A stretch of 64,000 nt of DNA, taken from Lagopus muta. Taxonomy: Eukaryota > Chordata > Aves > Galliformes > Phasianidae. Positions 1 to 12,400 of this stretch are shown piece by piece (the first letter of the stretch is position 1; every line of letters begins with the position of its first letter). Both the position numbers and the translations under genes were made by a program. The stretch spans positions 2,418,001 through 2,482,000 of the forward strand of contig NC_064443.1 of assembly GCF_023343835.1 (NCBI RefSeq), given 5' to 3'. The notes under the pieces are model-generated. The model worked only from the letters and a program-made list of their open reading frames with translations, searched no databases and was not told the DNA's origin.

Positions 1-419
1 GTTGATAAAGAGAGTTGAGACACTGGATGGTGTAGTTAGAGGCAACGCTTTCCTGGATAAGGTGCAACATTCTGTGTGCATGTGCAAATAATGTGGGTTT
101 TTATTGTCTTAAGTGGTAGCTGAGAGCACAAGCTGCAGGGCTGGTAGCACGCAGGCAGGAGGAAAGTGGTGAAGAAAAGCTTCCAAAAGCTCTTTGTAAA
201 CTGAATAAAATTCAGGCTGAAGGTGAAAGCCAACACTGTGACTATCTGGAATTAGAAAATGAACTGAGAAGAAAGTTAGAATTATAGGGCTGAGTTTCAA
301 GACAGTTTTCTGCACTCAATCCGTTTATTTATGGGAGTAGAACATAGCAACAGCAGAACAAGGGCAGGCATTTTCCCACCGACATTTCATTGCAGATTCT
401 CTTGGGGGTCTTTCCTTAG
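1..419 (+). other. FANCD2 intron (3' part)
   Basis: No exon matching the FANCD2 segment that precedes residue ~463 is visible here. The stretch ends in the acceptor TTTCCTTAG just before the exon at 420. Small open frames in it match nothing I recognise. Confidence 0.7.
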
Positions 420-3400
420 GAGGTTGTATGTGCTTTGGTCACTCATGTATGCAGTGGAAATGAAACAGAGCTGGATATTTCTCTGGATGTGCTCACTGAT
501 CTGGTGATCCTACACACGTCCCTGCTGCTGCGCTACGCCACCTTCGTGAAGGTACGTGCAGATCTGTGGGCACACTGCATCTCAGGATCCTTTCCCAACT
601 TTGTCCCAGATCCAGAATAGGTCAGTGTGCTTCAGAAATGTCCTTAATAAAACAAGCTGTATCTGTAAAGCTGTTCTGAGAAATGCAGTGGTCAGGATGA
701 AAAGGAACTTTTTGTGAAGGTGTGAGCTGGACTGTGAATTTCTGGAAGTGGAAATTGGACTAGAAAAAGAAGTTACTCTTCCCTGTAAATGGAGAATGTG
801 TGTGTTGCAGGGATGGAATGACATCTGTGGACAGAAGGAAAATGATTTATTTACATATCTTTGTTAATATCAGCTATTCCAAATCTTTGGCAAAAACCTG
901 CTGCCTTTGTGGACTTCCTCTTCTACTATGCTGGAAGATTGGCAACACTTAGCCAGTATTTTGAACCATAAAACAAAGCTCCTAGCAAGAATAGGAAAAG
1001 GCTTTCCTGAAACTTAAAAGAAAGTACTCAATAGGGAGAAAAGCAATAGTGAATTCTTGACTGGTAATAATGATTAGCAGAGTCAGACCTGCACAACTGC
1101 CACGTTCCAGAGGCAGTAGAAGTGGAGAGCATGAGGGGAGCGAAATAGCAAGGCAAGCATGTAGCATGATTCTGCTTGAGCTTCCTCCTGCAGTGATTTG
1201 TACTTGAAGGACCCTGTATTTCCCCTTGAGGAGTGGTGGCTGTGTGCATTTTCCCACCGACCTATTTTTGTGTTTGCCCACTTGGTGGCAGTGAGTTCTG
1301 TAGTTTAAGCACCCACTGTAGGGAAGTGGAGTACTTCTCACTTTTCGGTTGTTGGATTGTGAGATACATGTCAACGTTTTAAAACATGCTCCAAGGGAGG
1401 ATGTGAAGGTCTGCTATAAGAATTTGCATGCAGTCTGTCATGTTTAATCCATAAAAAGGAGAAATGGGACTCGCTTCTTTCTGGCAGAGCTGGGATGTGC
1501 TGGGGGCTCAAGGTTGAAAGCGGTCCTTGAAAGAGACAGCATAGATTTCTTCCTCTTCATGGAATGCTTTGTCACAAGTGTGGTGGGAGCACTTGCTCAC
1601 AGCCTTCAGCTGAGACCCGCTGACCTCCTGACCTTGTTTGCACATTCTTATCTTGGCAGGATATTTACAGGTTATGGTTTCTGTGGACTAATCTTCCATG
1701 CATTACCAAAGCTTCTGGATGACAAGCATTAACAAATGTTCTGGCCACACCTTGGGGCCCTGCAGTACACTGTGTTTGATGTGCTTCTCAGAGGTGGTAG
1801 AGGCAGTAGCCAGCTAACTGTGAAAAGATCGGCAAGGCTGCAGATGGCCAGCAGGTTCCACACAGAGTTGGAGCCTTTTCAGCCTAGCAGCAGATCTACA
1901 GATCTCCTCAAACTACTTTTTTAGTGTTTAAACTGGATGAATTTTCTTGGGAATGGCAGAAAGCAGGTAACTGATCCTGCAGTTGCCCTTGTCACACTCA
2001 GTGCCTTGTTCTAAATCCTGCTCAAGGTTGGCCAGTTGTAGGATGAAAATAATGCTAGCAAAGTACTGTGTCAGTAGTAGAAAAGCCAGCAGTGCTGTGG
2101 GCAGCAGTTGGATTGCTTTCACTGAAATACTCAGAACAAGAAATATCCTGAGGGCGCCATTCAGCACAGATGGTGTCTCCCCTGAATTCTTAAAGGCCTG
2201 GCTGTTATTACAGGGTTTGTGTTGGAAATATCAGCAAATTCACTTGTTCATCTCAAATACTTTGAGCACTGAGAAAATCCATGATAGAAGCTAAATAGCT
2301 GCCGCTAGTGGGATTGCAGCACTCCAAAATGCTTGTAGGAGCCAGATTGTTCTCCTCATTCAGCTTCCAGTACAGCAAACTGCAAGAATTAAGGGCAGAC
2401 CAGTAGCTCTGCATTTGTGTTCATTTCAAAGTAGATTTTTCCTACATATACAAAAAAGATGAAGGTAATTGGCTGCTCTTTGGCTGACAGTTGTTGGAAT
2501 TTTGAAAGGATTTCTTGATGTATCTGAGTTAGTTTGTGGCTTCTCTCTTACAGACCATTTTAGACTCTATGCAGAAACTGAATCCATGCCAGATCCGGAA
2601 GCTCTTCTACATTCTCAGCACACTAGCGTTCAGCCAGAGACAAGAAGGAAGTTATATTCAGGTAAGCAGGGACACAACAGAAAGGAGTTCAGCTGTACCA
2701 TGGTTCTTTTAGCTGGGCTAAGTTCTAGTATTGCACTAATAGTAGCTCATTTATGACCAGCAAGTAGTGTGAGGGTGTCCTTTAGCTTAATACCCTTCTC
2801 CACAACTGCAAGCTGAGCTGCAGCTCCAGACTTTGCTGTCCTGCACAGGAAGTGCTCTCCACAGAGTCTGTACATCTCCTGGCTTTCCTGGAAGCGCCCT
2901 CTTCTTTCACATCTAGAAAGGATAGATTGATAGAAATGTTGGTGGAAGGAGACCAGTTCCTGATCTAATGTCTCAGTTAAAGAGAGTCTGTTGCCAGCAC
3001 GAGATCAGGTTGGCTGTGATTTTGCCCAGTTGAGCCCTGGAGATGTGCAAAAGTGTGAATTTAGCATTTCTTTCTCAAGCTTTGTTTCTCCATCAATTGG
3101 AAGCATTCAGAAAGCACAGTTCAGCTCCTTTCTCCAAGACACTTATCTTGATCCAAGTTCTTAATGTTTGTAGATCAGATATGACAGACACTCATCAGAA
3201 ACCACTCCATCCCTGAGCCTCTTTCAGCTGGCTGTATTTTGGAGGGCAGCTGCAGTGTGTGTGGAGAACTGAAGGAATATATACTAAGTTTTAATATATA
3301 TTCTTAACTACAGAAAAAATCTAGACCGTGTAGTAATTGGAGCAAAGCCAAAGCACTTACAATGCTATTTGCAACCTTACCTACAGTTCTGACAATTATG

Positions 3401-6400
3401 TTAATTACAAATGAAGTCACAGGACGTACATTCAGTCTACAGAGCTGTAATCTCAATCAACCATCTCTGTGCAGCCTTTGGAGACGACATCAGGTGAAGA
3501 TGCTGACAGGACAGAGCAGTGTGCACAGATGCTCTGTAATGACACAGGCTGTGTCTTTCTTCTTAGGATGACATGCACATGGTGATCAGGAAGTGGCTCT
3601 CCAGCTCTGTTCCCAACCACAAACAGATGGGGATTATCGGTTCTGTTGCCATGATGGGCAGCGTGGCATTAAAAAGGTGAGAGAAAATGTACAGAGGTGA
3701 ATTCAGTATGATTTAAGACAACCTGGAGTAGGGAAAGGTGGCAAGAAGGCATTGCCTTCTAGCGCAGGCACATCTTGGTCAGAGCCAGTAACTGAACTCT
3801 TACCTGCAAACTGCAACGTTTGGTGTTGCTGACTGCTTAGTACTGCTGTTTGCTGCAAATCCTGAAGGCATCCACTGAATTTCTTGTTAGTGCTTATACA
3901 TGAAGGCCTTGAGTAGCACTAGCAGGGCCTAACACTTGGGGAAAATAAATTGAATACTGGACTGAGTGGTGGACTGAATGCAGATCAGCCTGTAAAACTA
4001 AGGCTGAATAGTCTAATGTACCCTGTTTGAATGCAGAGAAATATAATGGAGAAGTAAGAAGAAGAAATGCTAGGTATTGGCTTGACAGCTTCCAGTGTAC
4101 TGCATAAATAATTTATAAACAGTGTTGAAGAGCCAGGCAAACTCCTGGTAAGAACTGCAACAAAGATTGAAGAGCTTAGGCTAGAAACTTTTGAGCTGTG
4201 TTTGGAAATATGGTGTAGGTTGATGATTTTTCACTTCTTAATGAAATGCTTTTGCTGTTAATTACATGAAGGGAAAAGCCCAACTGTAGGCCCTGGGTTA
4301 GTGGGCTTCCTTACGGTTGCTCCCATAGCACTGACATCAGACTTGCACTGGCCTAAGTCTAAGCAGGACGAGATAAAATAGTTATTTCAAGAAGAGGTTT
4401 AGAAAATCCTCAAATGCAGACTACAGACAAAAAAGAACAACACAAGAATGGAGGCATCAGCACATCAAGCATCCCTCAGTAGCAAGGAACTTGCCAGGTA
4501 AAATGCACACGGATGACTCCAGCAGGTGGGAGTGTGTTCCATGTCTCAAAAAAAGCTTTGAATCCCTGGGAAACTTGGTTGTTTGACCTACAAAGGTATT
4601 CCTTCCCAGTCCAAGTCTGACCCAAGTGTTTTGGGAAAATGTATCTGCTGGCACTTGAGAAATATCTTGGTAGTATGTTGGGTCTCTACCTTACTAGCAT
4701 CCTACCTGATTTCATCAGAAACACTTTGAAGGAGGCAAGCTCTAAAGCCTCCTTCCTTATTAAAGGAAAAAAACTACCCTTCTGAGCCTTGCAAGTAAGC
4801 AGCAGGTATTTGAGTAGTTGGCATCATGTACCAGATATAGCAGATGTTAGGCTCGTGGTGAGGTGAGGCTACATGGCCTTCAGGAAGGTGAGTGACTAGA
4901 GGTCAGAAAAGGTGTAATCTTGAAGGTGATGTTGAGTCTTGACCCAAAGGAGTAAAACAGCAGCAGGTGTTTCTCTAGTACTGTTACAAAATGTGTCTTT
5001 TTTCATGCCTAATTCTCCACTGAATTTCTCTGTGTGATGAGTTTTGCCGTCTCTTAAGTGCTGTGTCACAAAAGTGAGGTCATCAATTGCTTGCAGAAAT
5101 GAAGCAGACGGTGGTTCGCTGGAGAGACCTGAGCTGAGCATCGAATGTGATGGGCAGGTGGGTGCCAAGAATGGGTGCATTCTGGGGCAGTGTGGGGCAG
5201 AGAGAGGATGTGGTCAGCAGGAAGATCTTCAGGTGAAGCACTATGGGTCTGACAGTCAGCTTTACTCAGATGCTTGTACATTAATACTTGAGATGCTTGT
5301 ACATTAACTACAGAGCCAAGAATCTATCAAAAATTGTTTGGGAGCACCCTGTTAAGATAGCACTCATGCAGTACTGCAGGCATCTAGTGAAAGTCTTCTA
5401 TCCAGATGCTATTTCAGACACAAAGAAACAGGACAATCTCTTTTGTGTTGTCCCGTGGTGGAGCAGTGCTAGGTCCTTGAAAGACCTATAAGCTGCATCT
5501 CTGCAAAAGTAGCCACCACAGGCTGTTACCCTGGAGCTGAAGCTCTGGTCATGCCTCAGGATAAATAAATGCAAAAAGGAGAAATTAAGGTAAAAGCTTT
5601 AGTTGGGTCTGTTTACCTGTTCTACAAACTGTTCTCTCCCTTCAGCTTTCTACACTGCTGGACCTTGTTGGCTTCTGCTGTGAGCAAACACCAGAGATCT
5701 TGGCTCTCTACTATGATGAACTTGCCAATTTGATCGAGAAGCAGAAGGGAAATTTGGACCTGCAGCTCTTGGTATGTTCCACACTATTTTGATCTTAATC
5801 ATGGAAATGTATTCTTCAGAAAAGTGATGTTTCTGGAGTATGGACAGGGCAGTGGATTTTACTCCAGCCTGAGAACTGTTTCTTTGCTGTAGGCATGCTG
5901 AGGTTCCTGTAAGAGATTGAGGAGATACAAACTACTCCTTCATCTTTCTGGGGGGTTTTTTGGAGCTTTTTTTTGTTTGTTTGGACAGATTCCCTGTTAT
6001 GCTTTAACAGCTTCCTATATGTGAACTTTCACCTGACAGCAGGAAGGAGGGAAGACTTTGAAAGGAAATAAATAGACATTTCAGAGCAGGCTTTTCATAT
6101 CCATAAACAAGGTAGAGCCTGGAAGAGCTTTAAACTTCTTATCAGAATTGGCTTCTGGTCAGACAGTTAAGGCTGTCTGACACCAAAGGACCTGGAGGAG
6201 CCACAGTGAAGATTTGTGGTAATTGGAAGAGCAGGGGCTCTTCTCTCTTTCTTGCTGGAATCATTGTGCCCTTTGCAACAACTGGTTGTATAGAAGAGGA
6301 GCAGTGCTTTCAAACAGGACTGGCTGGGCTAGAAAAGCCAGTCACTCCTGGCATCCAACTGAGTGCTCCCTGGAGGAAAAGCATTCATCTTGAATGTGTT

Positions 6401-9400
6401 TTTTTTCTTTCTCTTAGCTAGGCTGATACAGGTTAAGTTCTTCTTGGGACTGGCTGTGTATGCTAGGCAATGTGTCCTAGCTGTCTCTCTAAAGTCAGTC
6501 CTTGCAAGCAGTGGGTTTCACTGCTGTGGCTGTTCCAGGGTCCTTTTGCTTGGCCTTGTCTTCTGCTTTTTCTACTGCAATTGTCACAGCTTGCTTCACT
6601 GAAGCAATTTGTTGAGCAGGTTTTTTTCTCTCTTCACAGGATAAGTTTGGGAAGAGTTTGGTGGAGGACTTTCCCAATGACTTTGTGGTGGATCTCAGCC
6701 CTGTGGTGGATGGGTATGCTGAACGTTGGCTAACCTTTGTAATATTTCTGCTACTGAGAACTGGACGTGTAAACACTTGGTCCTTTCAACTGAGCTTGTC
6801 TGTCTTTTCTTGCAGTTCCTTTTTGTTCCCAGTGAAGTCCTTGTACAATCTGGATGAAGATGAAACTCAGGGAGCAATTGCCATTAACCTGCTACCACTG
6901 GTGTCACAGAGTGAGCCTGGCAGGGTCACTGATGAAATGAGTAATCCAAGGAAAAGGTACTTTGACATCTACCTTGCAGTTATACTACAGTTAAGAGAAA
7001 TATATTCTCATTTGATGCAGTACACTGTGCCCAGACCTGGCTGCCTCAGTGCTTGATGAGGAGCTGGGCAGAGGATTTGCCAGTTTTCAGTGTTCTTTTC
7101 TTGTCTGCTGTTGGACCTGTTCAGATAAGTCTAGAGGCATAAGCATCTGATGGGGACCTGGCAGCCTGTTCTGACTCAGGCTGTTTTGGTGGTCTTAGTA
7201 AGTTATGTTGCATCCACTTTGTTTTCCATCCATCATGTGAGAATAGAAGCTCTTTAGTCCAGTGTTACTGTGTTATTAAATGCCTTATTGAGATGGATAG
7301 GCAACTCTGAGGTGGCAAAATTTGTATTTTGAGCAATGAGTCTCAAATAGAATCAGCAAGGAATTAGTGTGTGTAATTGTGTAAAGACTTAGACAACAAA
7401 AAAATGTGCAAGATCACAAACATGCAGCCAGAACTGAAATTTGACTAAGAAACAAGGGCTTTGTCCTTGGGGAATGAAACAAGAAGTGTGTAATAAATAA
7501 CTTAAACAGTGGGCCATCAGCACTGCAAATAATAAGCCTTTTTTTTTTTTTTTTTAACATCATCTTCACATTCTGCATAATTTATTGTTGGAAGGTCTTG
7601 TTGAGATTGTAGTTGTGCTTAATAAAAGGATAGAATCAATCTATAGCAAATAAAAAAACCACATAGTTCCCCTACATACATCAGTGTAAAAGCAGTAACT
7701 TTTCTTGCTCAGAATGAGAGCAGTAAGTAGAATGCTAGCAAATACTCAAGAAGGTTTCTCCACTGCTGATAAACAGATTTTACACAAATTCTTGTCATTC
7801 CTCCTGTAGTTTTCATCTGGTTTCTGCTGGAAATAAATCTGACTCTGTTTTTGATTCAGTACAGCTGTTCCTGTGCCCATGTGCTTTCCCAGAAAATTGA
7901 TGATAAATGATATATTTCTTTTAACCATGGGGTGCATTTCTGCTTTGTGCTGCTATGGCTTGCAAGGAGCAAAATCAAAGGAGTAGGCTGGGTGGCATGG
8001 GGAGGACACAGTGTGCAAGGGAAAAGTAATAAGCTTTCTGGAGAGATACAAAGCATAGGAGGACCAACTCCATTTCTCTGTATTTTTATTTATATCTTTT
8101 TATTTCTCCTTCCCCAGGGTAGTATCACCAATATGCCTATCGCCCTGTTTCCGACTGCTCAGACTCTACACTGGAGAACAAAACAATGGGAGCCTGGAGG
8201 AGATCGATGCCTTACTGGGTATGGGAGTGAACCCTGAACAGAGTCCATCCAGCTGACTTGCTCCTATCACAGATTTTGAAAGACCTCCTGCATCTGTAGG
8301 GAGAAATCTGTAGTTTGTGATGGAGGCTGAGATGCTCTGTTGTCCATAAAGTAAAGGGAGGCTTTTTCTGGCAAGTAACGGGTGGAGTTTGCTCCAGATA
8401 GCCATTGGAATTGTTACAGGTTTTGAGAAGGGTCCATGCAAAGATGAGAAGATGGGCAGCAAATGCAGCCCACTGTGTTCTCTGCTTATTCTGTCCCAGG
8501 TTGCCCTCTGTACCTGACTGACCTGGAGGTGGAAGGGAAGCTGGATTCTCTCTCCAAGCAGGAACGGGAATTTCTGTGCTCGCTCCTGTTCTATGCACTC
8601 AACTGGTTTCGTGAGGTGGGTAGAGCCTTGCCTGCCTATTTTGGAGTGGCCCTGAGGAGTAGCACTTAAACACACTAACCTCAGGCTTCAGGAGTGCAAC
8701 TGTCAAGGAACAGCCTTGCCTTTTGGAAATATTCTCCAGCAAAATGTTGGAGATCTTCCTGTGTTCTTCTCTTCATTATTATAGCTGTTAGAGACTCAGA
8801 GGCTGTAAAGGACTCCCTTGCCATGTGAGTTCTCCATCTGCTACTCAGTTGCAGCCTGCACTCTGTGGCTTAGTTTTGTCTCTGAAAATCAGTTTTGTTG
8901 CTGCAAGGAGGCTGCTGTAAACCTCAAATATATTTCTAAGCTATGAGGTATAATAGTAGCCCTAGTAGGAGAGAAAGCACAAGAAAAAAGGTCAGTCTGT
9001 CCATGTTGTACTATCATGAGAGTAGCCAGCAGGTTGAGGAAATAAGTCACTTTTTGGATTATCAATTATGATACTGGAATTATGGCACTGGAACAGGCTG
9101 CCCGAGGAGGCTGTGGATGCTCCATCCCTGCAGGCATCCAAGGCCAGGCTGGATGTGGCTCTGGGCAGCCTGGGCTGCTGGTTGGTGACCCTGCACATAG
9201 CAGAAACTGGATGCTCACTGTGGTCCTTTTCAACCCAGGCCATTCTATGATATGTCTGTTTTCATAGGGGCTTCTGAAGAGTTCTGTTCCCACAGTCTAG
9301 ATCTGGTCAGATGGGCCACTTGTGCTGAGTGTCGCGTGCTTATTCAGGACATAGAAATGCTATTTAGGAAAAGAAAAAGTAGTAAGGGTGCACATCTCCC

Positions 9401-12400
9401 TAATTCAGTTTGTCAGTCTCCCTAAGTCAGTTTGTTTTGTGCTTCTAGGTTGTAAATGCCTTCTGCCAGCAACAAGATGCTGAGATGAAGGGGAAAGTTC
9501 TGACTCGACTACAGAACATCACAGAGCTGCAGAATGTGCTAGGAAAATGTCTGTCAGGTGAATGTGGAATATTTCTATCTGTATGTTCTGGGCCTCAGCT
9601 GTGTCATGTAATGTATTGTCTCCCTTTTCGTGGGGACGATGAAAGATGGGGTACTTCCTCTAGATGTGTATTTGCCTGTATTTTCTCATTCAGGAACTGA
9701 GTCAAACAAATGTCTGTGTTTTGGCTCTTTCAGCAACCCCTGGCTATGTCCCACCACCTGCTACTTTTGATTCTGAAGCCCCAGAAGGTGTACCATCTAT
9801 TAATGCTGGTGGTCCAGTGAGAAAAAAAAATGGTAAGGAAATCTTGTAATGTTTAAGGATGATGGGTTGGTGATGTTGGGTTGGACCAGCATGTTGCACT
9901 GGACCTGTCGTGTGAGAGTAATTAAGGCAGAAGGAAAGTTATGATTATGTTCTGCAGACTGGTAAGCTCAGATCAGACCAAGAGATTCCTGAGCTCAGCT
10001 CATATTGCCTACCAAAAAAAAATAATCCATCCCATGGGTCACAGTCGCATGGGGTCATATGGTTTCCACACCAATTTCACCCTACTTTTGGTTTTGCTCA
10101 GCCAAAGTAAATAGTTTGCTGCCACTAAGTAGGGGAAGGTTTTCCAGTTCTCTACTCGCACTCTGAGCTGCCTTATTTCATATCCTTTGTGGTTACATAG
10201 TAAGCTGCCTTGGCTGCTTACTTTTGGCAAGATGAGTTCTTCACTGTTTTAACCTATTTACTGTCTGTACCCAGTGGTCAGGCTCCCTGGAAACACTTGC
10301 TGGAAGTTTCCCCAGGCATTCCCTTCTCTGAGTTACTTATGAAACTGAATAAAGCCAATTTTTAAAGGATTCTATAGCTGACTCCATGTGAAAAGTGCAC
10401 ATTAAGCCCTTCTCTTTGCTGCTTCTCCTCTAACAAGCTTTCTGTCCAAGAATGCACCTGTTCTTTCATCCAGTTCTTTAAGGGCTTTTGGTGTAAAACT
10501 TTATATGAGGCTTTTTGGATATCTGGATCTCTAGGGGATGCTGGATTCCTTTTATCAGTGTGATACCAGCAGCCTGGCAGCCCTGCTTCTTTCCAACAGC
10601 CTGCATGTCCACGTGCTCAGTGATCTTTTCCAGTAATGGAGGACAAACCCAACAGCCTTAATTTTCCTGAATCCTCCTTACACCCCTTTACATTCATGGG
10701 GATTCCATTGGCAAGCTGTCAGTCCCCCGAGGCAGCGCAGGAATGTTGCACTGGAACAACTTTGGAACCCTGAGTGAATGTTTCCTTGCCCTAGTGACTT
10801 ACTGGATGCCCATGTAGTCAAGTACATTGTGTACAGTTGAAGAAACTACACTGATTTCAAGTAATCTTTGTGCTACTGTGTCAGATGTGAGCCTTCCCTC
10901 CTTTGTCAGCAGTGAGGTCCTTTGCTGGGAATTAATTGAGATGTTCTGCTGTTGGCACAGCATCCCCATGAGCCCCATCAGTAGCTGTTTGCCCTTTTCC
11001 AGGTCCTCTGCCTTTGTCACTGCTGAGAGACAGCAATGCTAATTTTTTGTTCAAGCATTTTTTAAGATGATGACCCACCATTTTGGCAATCACTGCATAA
11101 CATGTTTACAGTTCTGTGAGAAAAGTGAGACTTGCTTCAATTTCTTTCTGTGATTTTACTTCACGAAAGAGGAACTGGTTGAAGAGAGAGTCCCAAATGC
11201 ATTTGGCCTTCTTTTGGACTGTGACCCTGGCTACAGGTGACTCACAACCTGTGTGTGTTCCATGCTTTCTTAGGGCTGATCGAAGTACAACCTCTGCTGT
11301 TTTCCTGCTTTGCAGCACTATTTGAACACACTGCAACCTCTCTCTTCCCTCCCCCCCCTTTTTTTTTTCTCTCCTGAATTTGCTGTTTTCTTCAAGGAAA
11401 GAAAAAAAAGTCTGACAGCAGCAAAGCCTGCAGTGCAGAGCATACTCAGGCAGATGAAAGTTCTGATGGAAACCAGCCTGATACTGAGCTCTCCGAGCTG
11501 GAGAAGGTAGGTACATACCCTGCAGGAAAGGTAAAGGGAAATGAAATAAAAACAAAAGCTTTGAAGTACTGCAGGCAAGTGCAGTTCCTAGTTTCAAGTC
11601 AGAAATTGATGTAAATCTGGAAAATACAGACCCCTGTAAGAAAATACATACCTCTGATTCTAGTCTGCTTCAGTCTCTTTTTTTTCTTATTTTTTAGTTT
11701 TTTCTTGAGGTATTTGATCAATATATTCATCATAAAGCATACTTAAAATGACCCATTTTCTTCACACACTAAGAGCTGCTCCCCAAATCTATCAACAAAT
11801 GGATTGTTGGATCTTCTTTCTTGTTCTTTGAAGCAAGCTCTTATCATTATGCCCAGAATGCACAATCTGTGCTAGCTGAAGGAGAGGGCCCAGGGAAGTG
11901 TGCCTGGCTTTGGACTCAGTATCCCAGATGCTGGGATCTCAGACATCCTTCAAGGCACAACTACCACTACACTGTTACTAATGATTGATATTCAGAGCCT
12001 ATTTTACCTTTTTTTTTTGGTCCAGCAAATATGCTTTTCCTGTCTCTGTGCCACTGTACAGCTATGAAAACTGAGTCAAGTACCATAACAAAGTCATTTA
12101 AGTTACGACGAGCGAAGTCTTGGGTGGTTCTGGAAATTAATGGATGTAAAACTTTTTTTAGCTAACAGGAGTGTTGGTCCCAGACAAACCCATGGATGAC
12201 AAAATCCATAAATCCTGCATGATCCACATCCTGCTCACGTGGCAGGGTTACATGGAGTGAATCTCTTAGGAATGCATAGATTTGGGGCCAACAAGCAGTA
12301 TAGCATGCCATGGTTTACCATCCTGGTGTTTATCAGGGATAAAAACATTTGTCCCTTATGGTGCTTACGCTGTCTTTCACCAGTCCAGGATGAATTTCAT

